A stretch of DNA of 64,000 bases from Clostridia bacterium (GTDB lineage Bacteria; Bacillota; Clostridia; Oscillospirales; Acutalibacteraceae), in NCBI GenBank assembly GCA_024404115.1, contig JAKSQM010000001.1, positions 310,001 through 374,000 of the forward strand. The letters run 5' to 3'. A program made the position numbers and the translations under genes. Below the pieces are notes generated by a model, which worked only from the letters and a program-made list of their open reading frames with translations, did no database searches and was not told the DNA's origin. This document shows positions 20,390-30,514 of this stretch, one piece after another (position 1 is the stretch's first letter; each line of letters begins with the position of its first letter).

Positions 20390-22486
20390 ATGCCAAGAGA
20401 AGTATCGCTTGAATATACAAGAAATATCGGAATCATGGCACATATCGATGCAGGTAAAACAACTACCACAGAGCGCATTTTGTATTACACCGGTATCAAC
20501 CATAAGATTGGTGAAACACATGATGGTACTGCCACCATGGACTGGATGGCTCAGGAGCAGGAGAGAGGTATCACAATCACTTCTGCTGCAACTACCTGCT
20601 TCTGGCAGGGTTCCGAGCATCAGTATAAGAGACACCGTGTTAATATTATTGATACTCCCGGCCACGTTGACTTCACAGTTGAGGTTGAGCGTTCACTTCG
20701 AGTACTTGACGGTTCTGTAACCGTTCTTTGTGCAAAGGGTGGCGTTGAGCCCCAGTCTGAAACAGTTTGGCGTCAGGCTGATAAGTACCATGTTCCAAGA
20801 ATGGTTTACGTAAATAAGATGGACATCATGGGCGCTGACTTCTACAGAGTTATCGACATGATGAAAGAGCGTCTTAAATGTAACGCCGTTCCGATTCAGC
20901 TCCCAATCGGTTCTGAATCAACATTCAGAGGCGTAATCGACCTTGTTAAGATGGAAGCAGAGGTTTATTACGACGATCAGGGTAAGGATATGAGAAAAGA
21001 GCCTATCCCTGAGGATATGAAAGAAATAGCTCAGAAATATCATGATGAGCTTATCGAAGCTGTTGCTGAGCAGGATGACGAGCTTATGGAGAAATTCTTC
21101 GAGGGTGAAGAGCTCACAATCGACGAAGTTAAGAAGTGCATCCGTAAGGCAACAATTGCAAATGATATGGTTCCCGTTACTTGCGGTACATCATATCGTA
21201 ACAAGGGCGTTCAGATGCTCCTTGATGCAATTATCGATTATATGCCCGCTCCTACAGACATTGAGGCTATCAAGGGTGTTAACCCTGATACAGAAGAAGA
21301 AGAAACAAGACCTTCATCAGACACAGAGCCTTTTGCAGCTCTTGCTTTCAAGATTGCAACAGACCCCTATGTTGGTAAGCTTTGCTTCTTCCGTGTTTAC
21401 TCAGGTACTGTTGATGCAGGTACAACCGTTTATAACTCTGTAAAGGGTAATAACGAGCGTATGGGTCGTCTTCTCCAGATGCACTCAAACAACAGAAAAG
21501 ATATCGAATGCTGCTACGCTGGTGATATCGCAGCTGCTGTTGGTCTTAAGAACACAACAACTGGTGATACACTTTGCGATGCTAAGCATCCTATCATTCT
21601 TGAATCAATGGAATTCCCCGAGCCTGTTATCCGTGTAGCTATTGAGCCCAAGACTAAGGCAGGTCAGGAGAAGATGGGTATTGCTCTTGCAAAGCTTGCA
21701 GAGGAAGACCCCACATTCCGTTGCTATACAGACGAAGAAACAGGCCAGACCATTATCGCTGGTATGGGTGAGCTTCACCTTGAAATCATCGTTGACAGAA
21801 TGCTTCGTGAGTTCAAAGTTGAAGCAAACGTAGGTAAACCTCAGGTTGCTTACAGAGAAACAATCACTGCTCCCGCAGACGTTGACTGCAAGTATTCTCG
21901 TCAGTCAGGTGGTCGTGGTCAGTACGGTCATGTTAAGATTAAAATTGAGCCCAACCCCGAAAAAGGCTTTGAGTTTGTTAACTCAATTGTCGGCGGTGCT
22001 ATTCCTAAGGAATATATCCCCGCTGTTCAGGCAGGTATTGAGGGCGCAATGCAGTCTGGCGTACTTGCAGGTTACCCCGTTGTTGACGTTAAGGTAACAC
22101 TTTATGATGGATCATATCATGAGGTTGACTCTTCAGAAATGGCATTCAAGATTGCTGGTTCTATGGCTTTCAAAGATGCAATGAAGAAAGCAGCTCCCTC
22201 ACTTATGGAGCCTATCATGAAAGTTGCAGTTATCGTTCCTGATGAATACATGGGCGACGTTATGGGTGATGTTAACTCACGCCGTGGTATGATTCAGGGC
22301 ACAGAAAACAGAACAGGTGCAGTTCAGGTTAACGCAACAATACCTCTTGCAAATATGTTCGGTTATGCTACAGACCTCCGCTCTAAGACACAGGGCCGTG
22401 GTCAGTACGCTATGGAACCCAGCCACTACATGGCAGTTCCAAAATCAATTTCGGACGAAATCATTACATCTCGTTCAAAAGGTTAA
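20390..22486 (+). CDS. fusA: Elongation factor G
   Basis: 698 residues, ATG with GGAGG upstream. GTPase motifs: G1 [12 protein letters not shown]2 region [11 protein letters not shown]3 DTPGHVDF, G4 NKMD. Domains II-V are all present, ending in the usual EF-G C-terminus. It catalyses translocation of the ribosome. Third gene of the str operon. Confidence 0.98.
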   Translation: MPREVSLEYTRNIGIMAHIDAGKTTTTERILYYTGINHKIGETHDGTATMDWMAQEQERGITITSAATTCFWQGSEHQYKRHRVNIIDTPGHVDFTVEVERSLRVLDGSVTVLCAKGGVEPQSETVWRQADKYHVPRMVYVNKMDIMGADFYRVIDMMKERLKCNAVPIQLPIGSESTFRGVIDLVKMEAEVYYDDQGKDMRKEPIPEDMKEIAQKYHDELIEAVAEQDDELMEKFFEGEELTIDEVKKCIRKATIANDMVPVTCGTSYRNKGVQMLLDAIIDYMPAPTDIEAIKGVNPDTEEEETRPSSDTEPFAALAFKIATDPYVGKLCFFRVYSGTVDAGTTVYNSVKGNNERMGRLLQMHSNNRKDIECCYAGDIAAAVGLKNTTTGDTLCDAKHPIILESMEFPEPVIRVAIEPKTKAGQEKMGIALAKLAEEDPTFRCYTDEETGQTIIAGMGELHLEIIVDRMLREFKVEANVGKPQVAYRETITAPADVDCKYSRQSGGRGQYGHVKIKIEPNPEKGFEFVNSIVGGAIPKEYIPAVQAGIEGAMQSGVLAGYPVVDVKVTLYDGSYHEVDSSEMAFKIAGSMAFKDAMKKAAPSLMEPIMKVAVIVPDEYMGDVMGDVNSRRGMIQGTENRTGAVQVNATIPLANMFGYATDLRSKTQGRGQYAMEPSHYMAVPKSISDEIITSRSKG

Positions 22487-22502
22487 TTATTTGAAAAAAC
22501 TC

Positions 22503-22543
22503 TTGCAATTTGCGCATAAACTTGATAAAATGTTTATGTGCAA
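22503..22543 (+). promoter_or_regulatory. Probable internal tuf promoter overlapped by an inverted repeat
   Basis: TTGCAA (22503-22508), 17-base spacer, TAAAAT (22526-22531). A 12-base stem, TTGCGCATAAAC (22510-22521) with GTTTATGTGCAA (22532-22543), brackets the -10 box, so the repeat is either an operator or a hairpin in read-through mRNA. Confidence 0.5.
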
Positions 22544-22586
22544 TGCGCATAGTTATAATTCGTAATTTAGTTAGGAGGAAATCCCA

Positions 22587-23789
22587 ATGGCAAAAGAAAA
22601 ATTTAACCGTAGTAAAGCTCACGTTAACATTGGTACAATCGGCCACGTTGACCATGGTAAGACAACACTTACAGCAGCTATCACAAAGACCCTCGCAATG
22701 AAGGGCGGCGCTGCTTTCGTTGACTATGCAAACATCGATAAGGCTCCCGAAGAGAGAGAGCGTGGTATCACAATCAACACAGCTCACGTTGAGTATGAGA
22801 CAGCAACTCGTCACTATGCTCACGTTGACTGCCCCGGTCATGCTGACTATATCAAGAACATGATCACTGGTGCTGCTCAGATGGACGGCGCTATCCTTGT
22901 TATCGCTGCTACAGACGGTCCTATGGCACAGACAAAAGAGCATCTTCTTCTTGCTCGTCAGGTTGGTGTTCCTTACATCATCGTATTCATGAACAAGTGC
23001 GACCAGGTTGACGACGAAGAACTCATCGAGCTCGTTGAAATGGAAATCCGTGAGACTCTTGACGAGTATGAATTCCCCGGCGATGATACACCTATCATCA
23101 AGGGTTCAGCTCTTAAGGCTCTTGAGTATGCTGGCAACGACGTAAACGCTCCCGAGATCGCTTGCATCTGGGAACTCATGGACGCTGTTGACTCATACAT
23201 CCCCACACCTGACCGTAAGGCAGACCTTCCCTTCCTTATGCCTGTTGAAGACGTATTCACAATCACTGGTCGTGGTACTGTTGCAACTGGTAGAGTTGAG
23301 CGTGGTCAGCTCAAGACAGGTGAAGAAGTTGAAATCGTTGGTCTTCAGGACGAAAAGAGAAAGACAGTTGTTACTGGTATCGAAATGTTCCGCAAGATCC
23401 TTGACTATGCAGAAGCAGGCGATAACATCGGTGCTCTTCTTCGTGGTGTTCAGAGAACAGAGATCGAAAGAGGTCAGGTTCTTTGCAAGCCCAACTCAAT
23501 TCACCCCCACACAAAGTTCGCTGGTCAGGTTTACGTTCTGAGCAAGGATGAAGGCGGTCGTCATACACCTTTCTTCAACAACTATCGTCCTCAGTTCTAT
23601 TTCCGTACAACTGACGTTACAGGTGTTATCACTCTTCCCGAAGGAACAGAGATGTGCATGCCTGGCGATAACGTTGTTATGAACGTTGAGCTTATCACTC
23701 CTATCGCTATTGAAAACGGTCTTCGTTTCGCTATCCGTGAAGGCGGCCGTACAGTAGGTTCAGGCGTTGTTACTGAAATCTTTGAATAA
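22587..23789 (+). CDS. tuf: Elongation factor Tu
   Basis: 400 residues, ATG after TTAGGAGGAAA. Motifs: G1 GHVDHGKTT, effector region [25 protein letters not shown]. Domains II and III complete. It delivers aminoacyl-tRNA to the ribosome. Last gene of the str operon, followed by a terminator. Confidence 0.98.
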   Translation: MAKEKFNRSKAHVNIGTIGHVDHGKTTLTAAITKTLAMKGGAAFVDYANIDKAPEERERGITINTAHVEYETATRHYAHVDCPGHADYIKNMITGAAQMDGAILVIAATDGPMAQTKEHLLLARQVGVPYIIVFMNKCDQVDDEELIELVEMEIRETLDEYEFPGDDTPIIKGSALKALEYAGNDVNAPEIACIWELMDAVDSYIPTPDRKADLPFLMPVEDVFTITGRGTVATGRVERGQLKTGEEVEIVGLQDEKRKTVVTGIEMFRKILDYAEAGDNIGALLRGVQRTEIERGQVLCKPNSIHPHTKFAGQVYVLSKDEGGRHTPFFNNYRPQFYFRTTDVTGVITLPEGTEMCMPGDNVVMNVELITPIAIENGLRFAIREGGRTVGSGVVTEIFE

Positions 23790-23820
23790 TAAAATAGCAT
23801 AGATTAACGGCTAACACTTT

Positions 23821-23852
23821 AGCGGCAATCCGAAAGGGTTGCCGCTTTTTTC
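23821..23852 (+). terminator. str operon terminator
   Basis: AGCGGCAATCC (23821-23831), GAAA tetraloop, GGGTTGCCGCT (23836-23846), then TTTTTT. Confidence 0.93.
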
Positions 23853-23933
23853 TGTTTATTTTAAATTTATTGCGCTATAATCTAATAAATAACGGTTTTT
23901 TATTAACATAAAGTTAAAAGTGGATATATTTTC

Positions 23934-23962
23934 TTGAAAGCGTCAACAATATGTGATAGAAT
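23934..23962 (+). promoter_or_regulatory. Promoter of the YfhO-like gene
   Basis: TTGAAA (23934-23939), 17-base spacer, TAGAAT (23957-23962), 51 bases before the ATG at 24014. Confidence 0.65.
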
Positions 23963-24013
23963 TAAATAGAAATTTTCGGTAAATCCGTTTATATAAATTT
24001 GCGAGGAATAATT

Positions 24014-26986
24014 ATGAAACACAAACAAAAAAAAGAAAGTAAGTTCAGCCGCTTTATCAGCGAAAATATATTTTTGGTGATGGCGTTTGTCGCCGCCGCC
24101 GCAATTATGATGATTGTCTATTTCTGCAACGATGTCATTCCATTTGGCAACCGCACCGTTTTGCGAATGGATTTGTTCCACCAGTACGGCCCTCTTTTTG
24201 CAGAACTTTATGACAGAATCATTCACTTTAAAAGCTTTGCTTTTTCGTGGACTTCGGGCGGCGGAAGCAGCTTTTTAGGTAACTACTTTAATTACCTTTC
24301 AAGTCCCGTTGCAATCATAATTCTTGCATTCGGTCATCTCAGAATCCCCGAATCCATCGGCGCAATGGTGCTTATCAAAAATGCACTTGCCGCCTCAACA
24401 ATGGCATATTTCCTTAAAAAGACATTTAAAAAGAACGATTTCACAGTTTCAGCCTTTGGTATAATGTATGCTTTCTGCGGATTTTTCGTTGCATACTACT
24501 GGAACATTATGTGGATTGATGCAATGTACCTGTTGCCCCTTGTGGCTCTCGGCATTGAAAAAATTATTGAAGAAAATAAAGCAAAGCTCTATGTTGTGAG
24601 CCTTTTTGTAACATTTTTTGCCAACTACTATATGGCATTTATGGTTTGCGTTTTCTCTGTTGTTTTCTTCTTTGCATATTATTTCTCAAACCATTCAGTT
24701 AAAGATTTTGCAAAATCCCCAAAAAAATATCGCACTAAAAGCGGCGAAATCAAAGTTGATACCCTTGACAGCATTAAAAAATCACTTTTCTTAAACCGTG
24801 CTGTTGTTTTCGGCTTTTCTTCAATAATCGCTGGTGCGCTTGCGGCTTGCTTCCTTATTCCAACTTACCTCATTCTCAAAAGCTGCTCTGCCACATCAGG
24901 CGTTATGCCAGAGGAGCTTACATCCTACAACGCAGTTTTTGATTTTATCGCAAATCACCTTGCTTCTGTTGAGCCCACTATCCGCAGCAGTGGCGACCTT
25001 GTTGTGCCCAATGTTTATTCGGGTATGCTCACCCTTGTGCTTCTGCCGCTTTTCTATTTCTGCAAAAAAATACCAGTTGCAGATAAAGTTGCAACAACGC
25101 TGACCCTCGGTCTTTTCTTCCTTGCGTTCAATTTCAACATTCCAAATTATGTAATTCACGCCTTCCATTTTCCAAATGATCTGCCATTCAGATTTTCGTT
25201 TATCTATTCTTTCTTTATAATTCTCACCGCTTACAAGGTGCTTATTAACCTTAAATCTTTCAGCAGTAAAGAGCTTCTGGCATCTGGTCTGGCGGTTGTG
25301 GTTTTCACAATTCTTGTGGAAGCCAAGGGACACGAAAATGTTGACGAAAACACCGTGCTTATCAGCATTGTTTTTGCGGTGATCTATACATTCGTTCTGT
25401 GGCTTATGCGCCACCCCGATTATCACCAGCCAACTGTTGCGCTCCTTTTGATGTGCTGTGTTTTTGCAGAAATCTCTGTTGCCGAAACAGACCGATTTGA
25501 AATCACACAGGAAAAGCCCAATTTTGTCAACGGCTATGAGGAGTTTACCCGCCTTAAATCCACCCTTGATGAAAAAGAGAAAAACGGCTTTTACCGCATG
25601 GAGCTTACAAACCTTAACACCCTTATGGATAACTGCTGGTTTGGTTACAACGGAATGAGTATGTTCTCATCAATGGCATATGAGAGCTTTGCCAATATGC
25701 AGGATGACCTCGGCATTAAGAGCAACTACATCAACAGCTTTGTTTATAACAAAAACACGCCCATTTATGACGCTATGATGGGACTTAAATATATCGTAAG
25801 CAACGATGAATCTCAGCTTAATCCCGATTTTTATGAGTACGTTGCTTCCTCAGGCAAGTTCACCGCCTACGAAAATAAATACACCCTGCCCATTGCATTT
25901 TGCGTTAATAAAAACATCAAAAAATGGAACGCAGGCGATTACAGCAATCCGTTCACCAATCAGGTTAATTTCTTTGATTGTGCAACTGGCATAATGGATA
26001 TTTTCAAGCCTGTTGAAATCACCGATTATACTCTTTACAGTATGGACGAAGATAATTCAGCGTTTACAGGCACGCTTTTCAACTTCGTAACTGACGGCTC
26101 TGACGACGACGCTTCGGCAACTGTTGCCTATAACCTCCCAGAGGACGGCAATGTTTATGCTTATGTTGATTCAGATGCCCTCGACGAAACAACAATCACC
26201 TGCAACGAATTTTCTGTAACGCAGGATTTGACCGAGCCTTATATTGTTGATTTAGGCTTCCATAAGGCAAACGAAGTTGTAGAAATCAATATGCCCGTCA
26301 ATGAGGATTATAACGCAGGCAGCATTGATTGCTATGTTTACACCCTTAATGATGAAAACTTCAAGGCAGGGTACGAAACCTTGAAGAGCGGTGCAATTCA
26401 GATTGATGAATTTACCGATACCCGTTTCAGCGGCAAGGTCAACGCAAAAGAAGATTGTGTGCTGTTCACATCTGTTCCTTATGACGAGGGCTGGCAGGTT
26501 AAAATTGACGGCAAAGCTGCAAAGACATTCTACCTTAGCGACAAGGCTGTTGTTGCGGTGGAAATGCCAGCAGGCGAGCACAATGTTGAGTTTTCATACC
26601 ATGTTAAGGGTCTGATGCTCGGTGCCTGCATTTCAGCTGGTGCGTTGCTGTTCCTTATTCTTTTCCTCATTATCAGAGCAATTGCAAGGCTCGTGAAAGA
26701 TAAGAAAAAGGCTGTCTATTTCTCAGAAATGAAGCCGCAAAATTCAACTCCCATTGAAGAAAGCGAAGAGCCAAAACAGTTAGCCGAAGCCGAAGCCGAA
26801 ACGGAAACGCAAGAGGCGGTTGAAGAATCCGCAGAGGGCGAGAGTGAAAACACTGCACCTGTTGAAGCAGCGCAGGAGCAGACGGAATCGGCAGAAGTCG
26901 AAGAAGCTTCTGAGGAGAAAGAAGCAGAGGAAACTCCTGCTGAAGAAAACATTAGCGACCCCGACCCAACAGAAGAAACTGAATAA
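24014..26986 (+). CDS. YfhO-family multi-pass membrane protein
   Basis: 990 residues. ATG 24014 with GAGGA six bases before it is preferred to the TTG at 23999. After a short basic N-terminus there is one membrane segment (IFLVMAFVAAAAIMMIVYF), then ~a dozen more up to about residue 480, an extracellular domain of ~350 residues (from about QEKPNFVNGYEEF to VEFSYHVKG) and a last membrane helix (LGACISAGALLFLILFLIIR). YfhO proteins of Firmicutes are GT-C-like and take part in adding sugars to wall polymers such as lipoteichoic acid; the loop PFGNRTVLRMDLFHQYGPLF fits that family's conserved early Asp region. The C-terminal ~75 residues are an unusual cytoplasmic Glu/Ala/Thr-rich tail that looks disordered. 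Specific sugar or acceptor unknown. Confidence 0.88.
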   Translation: MKHKQKKESKFSRFISENIFLVMAFVAAAAIMMIVYFCNDVIPFGNRTVLRMDLFHQYGPLFAELYDRIIHFKSFAFSWTSGGGSSFLGNYFNYLSSPVAIIILAFGHLRIPESIGAMVLIKNALAASTMAYFLKKTFKKNDFTVSAFGIMYAFCGFFVAYYWNIMWIDAMYLLPLVALGIEKIIEENKAKLYVVSLFVTFFANYYMAFMVCVFSVVFFFAYYFSNHSVKDFAKSPKKYRTKSGEIKVDTLDSIKKSLFLNRAVVFGFSSIIAGALAACFLIPTYLILKSCSATSGVMPEELTSYNAVFDFIANHLASVEPTIRSSGDLVVPNVYSGMLTLVLLPLFYFCKKIPVADKVATTLTLGLFFLAFNFNIPNYVIHAFHFPNDLPFRFSFIYSFFIILTAYKVLINLKSFSSKELLASGLAVVVFTILVEAKGHENVDENTVLISIVFAVIYTFVLWLMRHPDYHQPTVALLLMCCVFAEISVAETDRFEITQEKPNFVNGYEEFTRLKSTLDEKEKNGFYRMELTNLNTLMDNCWFGYNGMSMFSSMAYESFANMQDDLGIKSNYINSFVYNKNTPIYDAMMGLKYIVSNDESQLNPDFYEYVASSGKFTAYENKYTLPIAFCVNKNIKKWNAGDYSNPFTNQVNFFDCATGIMDIFKPVEITDYTLYSMDEDNSAFTGTLFNFVTDGSDDDASATVAYNLPEDGNVYAYVDSDALDETTITCNEFSVTQDLTEPYIVDLGFHKANEVVEINMPVNEDYNAGSIDCYVYTLNDENFKAGYETLKSGAIQIDEFTDTRFSGKVNAKEDCVLFTSVPYDEGWQVKIDGKAAKTFYLSDKAVVAVEMPAGEHNVEFSYHVKGLMLGACISAGALLFLILFLIIRAIARLVKDKKKAVYFSEMKPQNSTPIEESEEPKQLAEAEAETETQEAVEESAEGESENTAPVEAAQEQTESAEVEEASEEKEAEETPAEENISDPDPTEETE

Positions 26987-26996
26987 TACCATAAGC

Positions 26997-27012
26997 CGCA
27001 CCTGTTGGTGCG
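26997..27012 (+). terminator. Small perfect hairpin after the YfhO-like gene
   Basis: CGCACC-TGTT-GGTGCG. There is no T run after it, so it may be an mRNA-stabilising hairpin rather than a true terminator. Confidence 0.35.
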
Positions 27013-27037
27013 ACTTGTGCTTTAAATGGAGGGAACT

Positions 27038-28201
27038 ATGAGCAGAATAATTTCGATAATTTTATCGTTGATAATGCTGTTGCCGCCAGTGGCTTTTAGT
27101 GATAGTGAGGAGGAATACGAAAAAATGACCAGCTTTAAAGAGTCTTTGTATGTTCTATTTAACAAAAAGGATGTGGCAGGGGAATACCACACAGGCAAAG
27201 TGTCAGAAGAAGTTTTTGATGAAAACGCAGAGTTTACATCTGATATGATGCAGACAATCGTGAAAGAAAAGGGCAAGGATTTCAAAATTCTTACCCTTGC
27301 CGATATTCACTATGCAGACTACGGCTATAGAATATTTACCTCATTTTTTAACACAGCCAAAATCAAAAATCTTGTTAAAAAGACCAATCCCGACCTTATA
27401 ATTCTCACGGGTGATAATGTTTGCGGAGCTGACGGCAACTCAGATTATTATTCTATTCAGCGAATCACCGATATGATGGAAAGCTTCGGCATTCCGTGGG
27501 CGCCTGTTTTTGGCAATCACGATGATGAATCAAACTGCGACCTTAACTTTATTGCGGATGTGATGATGCAATCGCCCCACTGCCTTTTAAATAAGGGTGA
27601 CAGCCGTATGGGCATCGGCAATTACATTATCAATGTTGCTGAGAAAGACGAAAACGGCAATCTTTCAACAGTTGAGTGCATTTTTATGATGGACTCCCAC
27701 CATTCACAGCCAAATGAATTACAGCAGAAATGGTATAAATGGGCAACAGACGGTATCCGCCGCATGACTGATGATAATGTAGAATTTTCACTTTTTATGC
27801 ACATTCCACTGCCAGAGTATCAGTATTTTTATGAAGAAGCGTGGAACAACGAAACAAAAAGCTGGAATGACGGCTACGAAGCATACGGCAGGCTTCACGA
27901 ACCTGTCAGTTGTGAGTTTGACGCAGATGAAATCCCTGTTCAGCGTGGCTTTTTTGACATTATAAAGGCAAGCGGTGCAAAATATGTTTTCTGCGGTCAT
28001 GACCATAGAAATGATTTTTCGGGTGTCTATGAGGGTGTCCGCCTTACATATCTTATGAAATTGGGTCTTTCCTCTGGCTTCCAGTTCTTTTATGACGGCG
28101 GAAGTGTTATAACGCTTTCTGATAACGGCATCAGCCGAATAACGCATATCATTTCACTTTTGGGCGTGTCAATAAAGCTTGTAGATTTTGCAACCAACTA
28201 A
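27038..28201 (+). CDS. Exported calcineurin-like metallophosphoesterase
   Basis: 387 residues. The ATG at 27038 follows GGAGGG and gives a clean signal peptide (SRIISIILSLIMLLPPVAFS); the ATG at 27026 overlaps the ribosome site. Metal-binding motifs are complete: ILTLADIHYADYG, LIILTGDNVCG, PVFGNHDDE, FMMDSHH and VFCGHDHRND. Relatives hydrolyse phosphate mono- or diesters outside the membrane; the substrate is not known. It starts about 50 bases after the YfhO-like gene and is followed 10 bases later by a small transporter gene, so the three may share a transcript. Confidence 0.87.
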   Translation: MSRIISIILSLIMLLPPVAFSDSEEEYEKMTSFKESLYVLFNKKDVAGEYHTGKVSEEVFDENAEFTSDMMQTIVKEKGKDFKILTLADIHYADYGYRIFTSFFNTAKIKNLVKKTNPDLIILTGDNVCGADGNSDYYSIQRITDMMESFGIPWAPVFGNHDDESNCDLNFIADVMMQSPHCLLNKGDSRMGIGNYIINVAEKDENGNLSTVECIFMMDSHHSQPNELQQKWYKWATDGIRRMTDDNVEFSLFMHIPLPEYQYFYEEAWNNETKSWNDGYEAYGRLHEPVSCEFDADEIPVQRGFFDIIKASGAKYVFCGHDHRNDFSGVYEGVRLTYLMKLGLSSGFQFFYDGGSVITLSDNGISRITHIISLLGVSIKLVDFATN

Positions 28202-28211
28202 AGGAGTCAAA

Positions 28212-28640
28212 ATGAATTTTAATCTGTATATCCCCATAGGGATTATTGTTTTTTCAAATGTTTTTTACCACATCTGTTCAAAGTCCATGCCCGAAAAGCT
28301 CAATACCTTTGTGGCACTGCCGATTACATACCTTGTGGGCGCAGTTGTTTCGTTTATTCTCTATTTTGTGCTTTACCGTGATGGCAATTATTTTGAGGAG
28401 CTAAAAAATATCAACTGGACAACGTGGGTTTTGGGCATTGCAATTGTGGGTCTTGAGGCAGGCAATGTTTATATGTATAAGGCAGGCTGGGACATCAGCA
28501 CAGGTCAGCTGATTTGCAGTTCAGCTCTTTCAATCTGCCTAATTCTTGTGGGCATTATCCTTTATAAAGAGCATCTTAACCCGTCAAAAATTGCAGGAAT
28601 AATCATCTGTATGATAGGTTTATATTTCATAAATAAATAA
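28212..28640 (+). CDS. Small EamA/DMT-type membrane transporter (half-size)
   Basis: 142 residues, ATG 28212 with AAAGGAG upstream; an earlier in-frame start at 28188 overlaps the preceding gene and lacks a ribosome site. Four or five hydrophobic helices; the second half (GQLICSSALSICLILVGIIL, then YKEHLNPSKIAGIIICMIGL) is the classic EamA/DMT repeat end. Only one repeat is present, so it would have to dimerise, as small multidrug-resistance-like proteins do. Substrate unknown. Confidence 0.75.
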   Translation: MNFNLYIPIGIIVFSNVFYHICSKSMPEKLNTFVALPITYLVGAVVSFILYFVLYRDGNYFEELKNINWTTWVLGIAIVGLEAGNVYMYKAGWDISTGQLICSSALSICLILVGIILYKEHLNPSKIAGIIICMIGLYFINK

Positions 28641-28643
28641 AGG

Positions 28644-28786
28644 TAGGACTGTCGCCTTTAGCGTAGATCGAAAAGTAAATAAGAATATGATGTAAGACGA
28701 TTATGAATTGTTTATTTAATGGTTCATAATCGTCTTTGCTTTTTAAATTATTTACTTTTCGATCTACGCTAAATTCGACAGCCCTG
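28644..28786. repeat. 143-base palindromic element (nested inverted repeats)
   Basis: Outer arms 28644-28682 and 28748-28786 are reverse complements over 39 bases with about five mismatches (core TTAGCGTAGATCGAAAAGTA). A second, perfect 13-base inverted repeat lies inside: AGACGATTATGAA (28695-28707) and TTCATAATCGTCT (28723-28735). No gene inside. The form is that of a MITE; transcribed, it would fold into one long hairpin that could also end transcription before spoIIIAA. Confidence 0.85.
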
Positions 28787-28881
28787 TTTCAGATGATTAT
28801 AAAAGGCTTGTTTAATTTGCTTGTTCTATTTCAGGACAAGATTACATATCTATAATTGAGATTAAAAAAGGAGACGGTGAA

Positions 28882-29811
28882 ATGCAGAGATTCAAAAAAG
28901 CAACAAGCTACCTTTCAAAAAAAGTCAATTCAGCCATAAAGCCGTTGAATGAGGATTTTTTAAAAACTGTTTGCGAAATCCGTATGCGGACAGGCAAGCC
29001 GCTGTCTTTCGTAACCTTTGAGGGCATAACATATCTCACAAAATCGGGTCGACTGACAGGCATCCCAAACAGCTCCGCTTTTGTGGTGAGCGGTGCGGAT
29101 ATTAAAGAAAGCTTTCAGCGTATCTGCGAATATTCTGTTTACAGCTACGCTAAGGATATTTCGCAGGGATTCATCACCGTCGGCGGTGGTCATAGGGCAG
29201 GCATTTATGGCACGGCGGTTTATGAGGGCAAAAATATAACGGGGCTTCGTGATGTCAGCGGCATAAACCTGCGTATTTCCCGTGAATTTAAGGGCTGCGG
29301 TGCGGAGCTTACATCAAAAGCATTTAGCGAGAATTTGCAGGGGCTTCTGCTTTGCGGTGCACCCTCAACGGGCAAAACTACAATGCTCCGTGATGTTGCC
29401 CGCCTTGCATCTGATATGCTTTTTAAAAAGGTTGCGATTATTGATGAGCGTGGCGAAATTGCGGCAACAAGCAAGGGTGTGGCGCAAAATGATGTGGGCA
29501 TCAACACAGATGTGCTGGATGGCTACCGCAAAGGCGAGGGCATTTTGCAGGCGGTGAGAACGCTTTCGCCAAACATTATTATATGCGATGAAATCGGCGG
29601 CAAGGACGATTGCGATGCAATAAGGCAGGGCATAAATTCGGGCGTGGCATTTGTGGCGGCGGTGCACGCTTCGGGCGTGGACGAATTAAAAAATAAATCG
29701 TCTGTGATAAAGCTCATAAAGGCAGGCGCATTTCAGCAGATAGCCTTTCTTCAAAGCGGAAAACCTTGCTGTGTTAGTGAAATCATCACCGCAAAGGAGC
29801 TTTTAAAATGA
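28882..29811 (+). CDS. spoIIIAA: Stage III sporulation protein AA (secretion-type ATPase)
   Basis: 309 residues, ATG after AAGGAGACGG. Walker A GAPSTGKTT at residues 159-167, Walker B in NIIICDEIGG near residue 228. SpoIIIAA is the ATPase, related to type II/IV secretion motors, that powers the channel between mother cell and forespore. First gene of an eight-gene operon; it overlaps spoIIIAB by ATGA. A sigma-E type promoter is expected before it; the best I see is a weak CATATCTA near 28847, not convincing. Confidence 0.96.
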   Translation: MQRFKKATSYLSKKVNSAIKPLNEDFLKTVCEIRMRTGKPLSFVTFEGITYLTKSGRLTGIPNSSAFVVSGADIKESFQRICEYSVYSYAKDISQGFITVGGGHRAGIYGTAVYEGKNITGLRDVSGINLRISREFKGCGAELTSKAFSENLQGLLLCGAPSTGKTTMLRDVARLASDMLFKKVAIIDERGEIAATSKGVAQNDVGINTDVLDGYRKGEGILQAVRTLSPNIIICDEIGGKDDCDAIRQGINSGVAFVAAVHASGVDELKNKSSVIKLIKAGAFQQIAFLQSGKPCCVSEIITAKELLK

Positions 29812-30317
29812 AAACTGTTGCGGTTATGGCTCTTTCTTTTGCCGTTGCCTGCGGAGGCTGTTTATACTCAAAACACCTTGAAATGCGTGTGCAAAAAATA
29901 GAAAAAATTCTAATTTTTCTGTCGCAGATAAAAACCGCCATAGAGTTCACCGCCGATAATGTTGAGGGGATTTTTAGCTGGCTCACCACATCCTGCGACT
30001 TTTCATCTTTGCCGTTTGTTGCGATTTGTACGGCAAAAATGGGTGATGGAGTGTCATTTTTCGCTTCGTGGAGCGAGTCTCTTTCAAAAAGAGAAAATGT
30101 TGTTCCCTTAAAAAAAGAGGATGTGGCATTGCTTTTGTCATTCGGGTCGGCTCTTGGGGCAACCGACTCCGCAGGGCAGATACAAAACTGCGAAATGCAC
30201 GAAAAGCTGTTTAAAGAAAGGCTGTCAGCCGCTGTCAGTGAAAAAAACACACTTTCAAAGCCTGCGAGGGTCGTGGGGATTCTCACAGGGGCGATTGTGC
30301 TGATTCTGTTTTTGTGA
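29808..30317 (+). CDS. spoIIIAB: Stage III sporulation protein AB
   Basis: 169 residues. N-terminal hydrophobic segment (VAVMALSFAVACGGCLYSK), a helical body resembling GspF-type proteins and a C-terminal membrane helix (VVGILTGAIVLILFL). The motif CEMHEKLFKERLSAAVSEKN matches the family. Its position between AA and AC confirms the call. Confidence 0.9.
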   Translation: MKTVAVMALSFAVACGGCLYSKHLEMRVQKIEKILIFLSQIKTAIEFTADNVEGIFSWLTTSCDFSSLPFVAICTAKMGDGVSFFASWSESLSKRENVVPLKKEDVALLLSFGSALGATDSAGQIQNCEMHEKLFKERLSAAVSEKNTLSKPARVVGILTGAIVLILFL

Positions 30318-30325
30318 GGGATTGT

Positions 30326-30514
30326 ATGGAGCTTGTAATAAAAATTGCACTGATTGGCATAATCGTGGCGGTGCTCAATCAAATTCTTGCCCGCTCGGGC
30401 AGGGATGAATACGCAATGCTCACCGTGCTTGCAGGCATTGTGGCGGTGGTGCTGATGCTTATGCCCGAATTAAAAGAGCTTTATTCGTCAATCACCTCCG
30501 TCTTTCCGTTTTAA
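30326..30514 (+). CDS. spoIIIAC: Stage III sporulation protein AC
   Basis: 62 residues from the ATG at 30326, which has GAGGG five bases upstream; the GTG at 30314 is a less likely start. Two membrane helices (LVIKIALIGIIVAVLNQILA and YAMLTVLAGIVAVVLMLMPE) linked by SGRDE, as in all SpoIIIAC. Stop and the spoIIIAD start overlap in TAATG. Confidence 0.93.
   Translation: MELVIKIALIGIIVAVLNQILARSGRDEYAMLTVLAGIVAVVLMLMPELKELYSSITSVFPF

Noticed and set aside
24896-25426. 176-residue minus-strand frame within the YfhO-like gene
   Set aside because: Shadow frame; composition unlike real proteins and the plus-strand gene is certain.
28840-28855. Sigma-E promoter before spoIIIAA
   Set aside because: CATATCTA is only a partial match to the -10 consensus and no good -35 element stands at the right distance; left as unproven.
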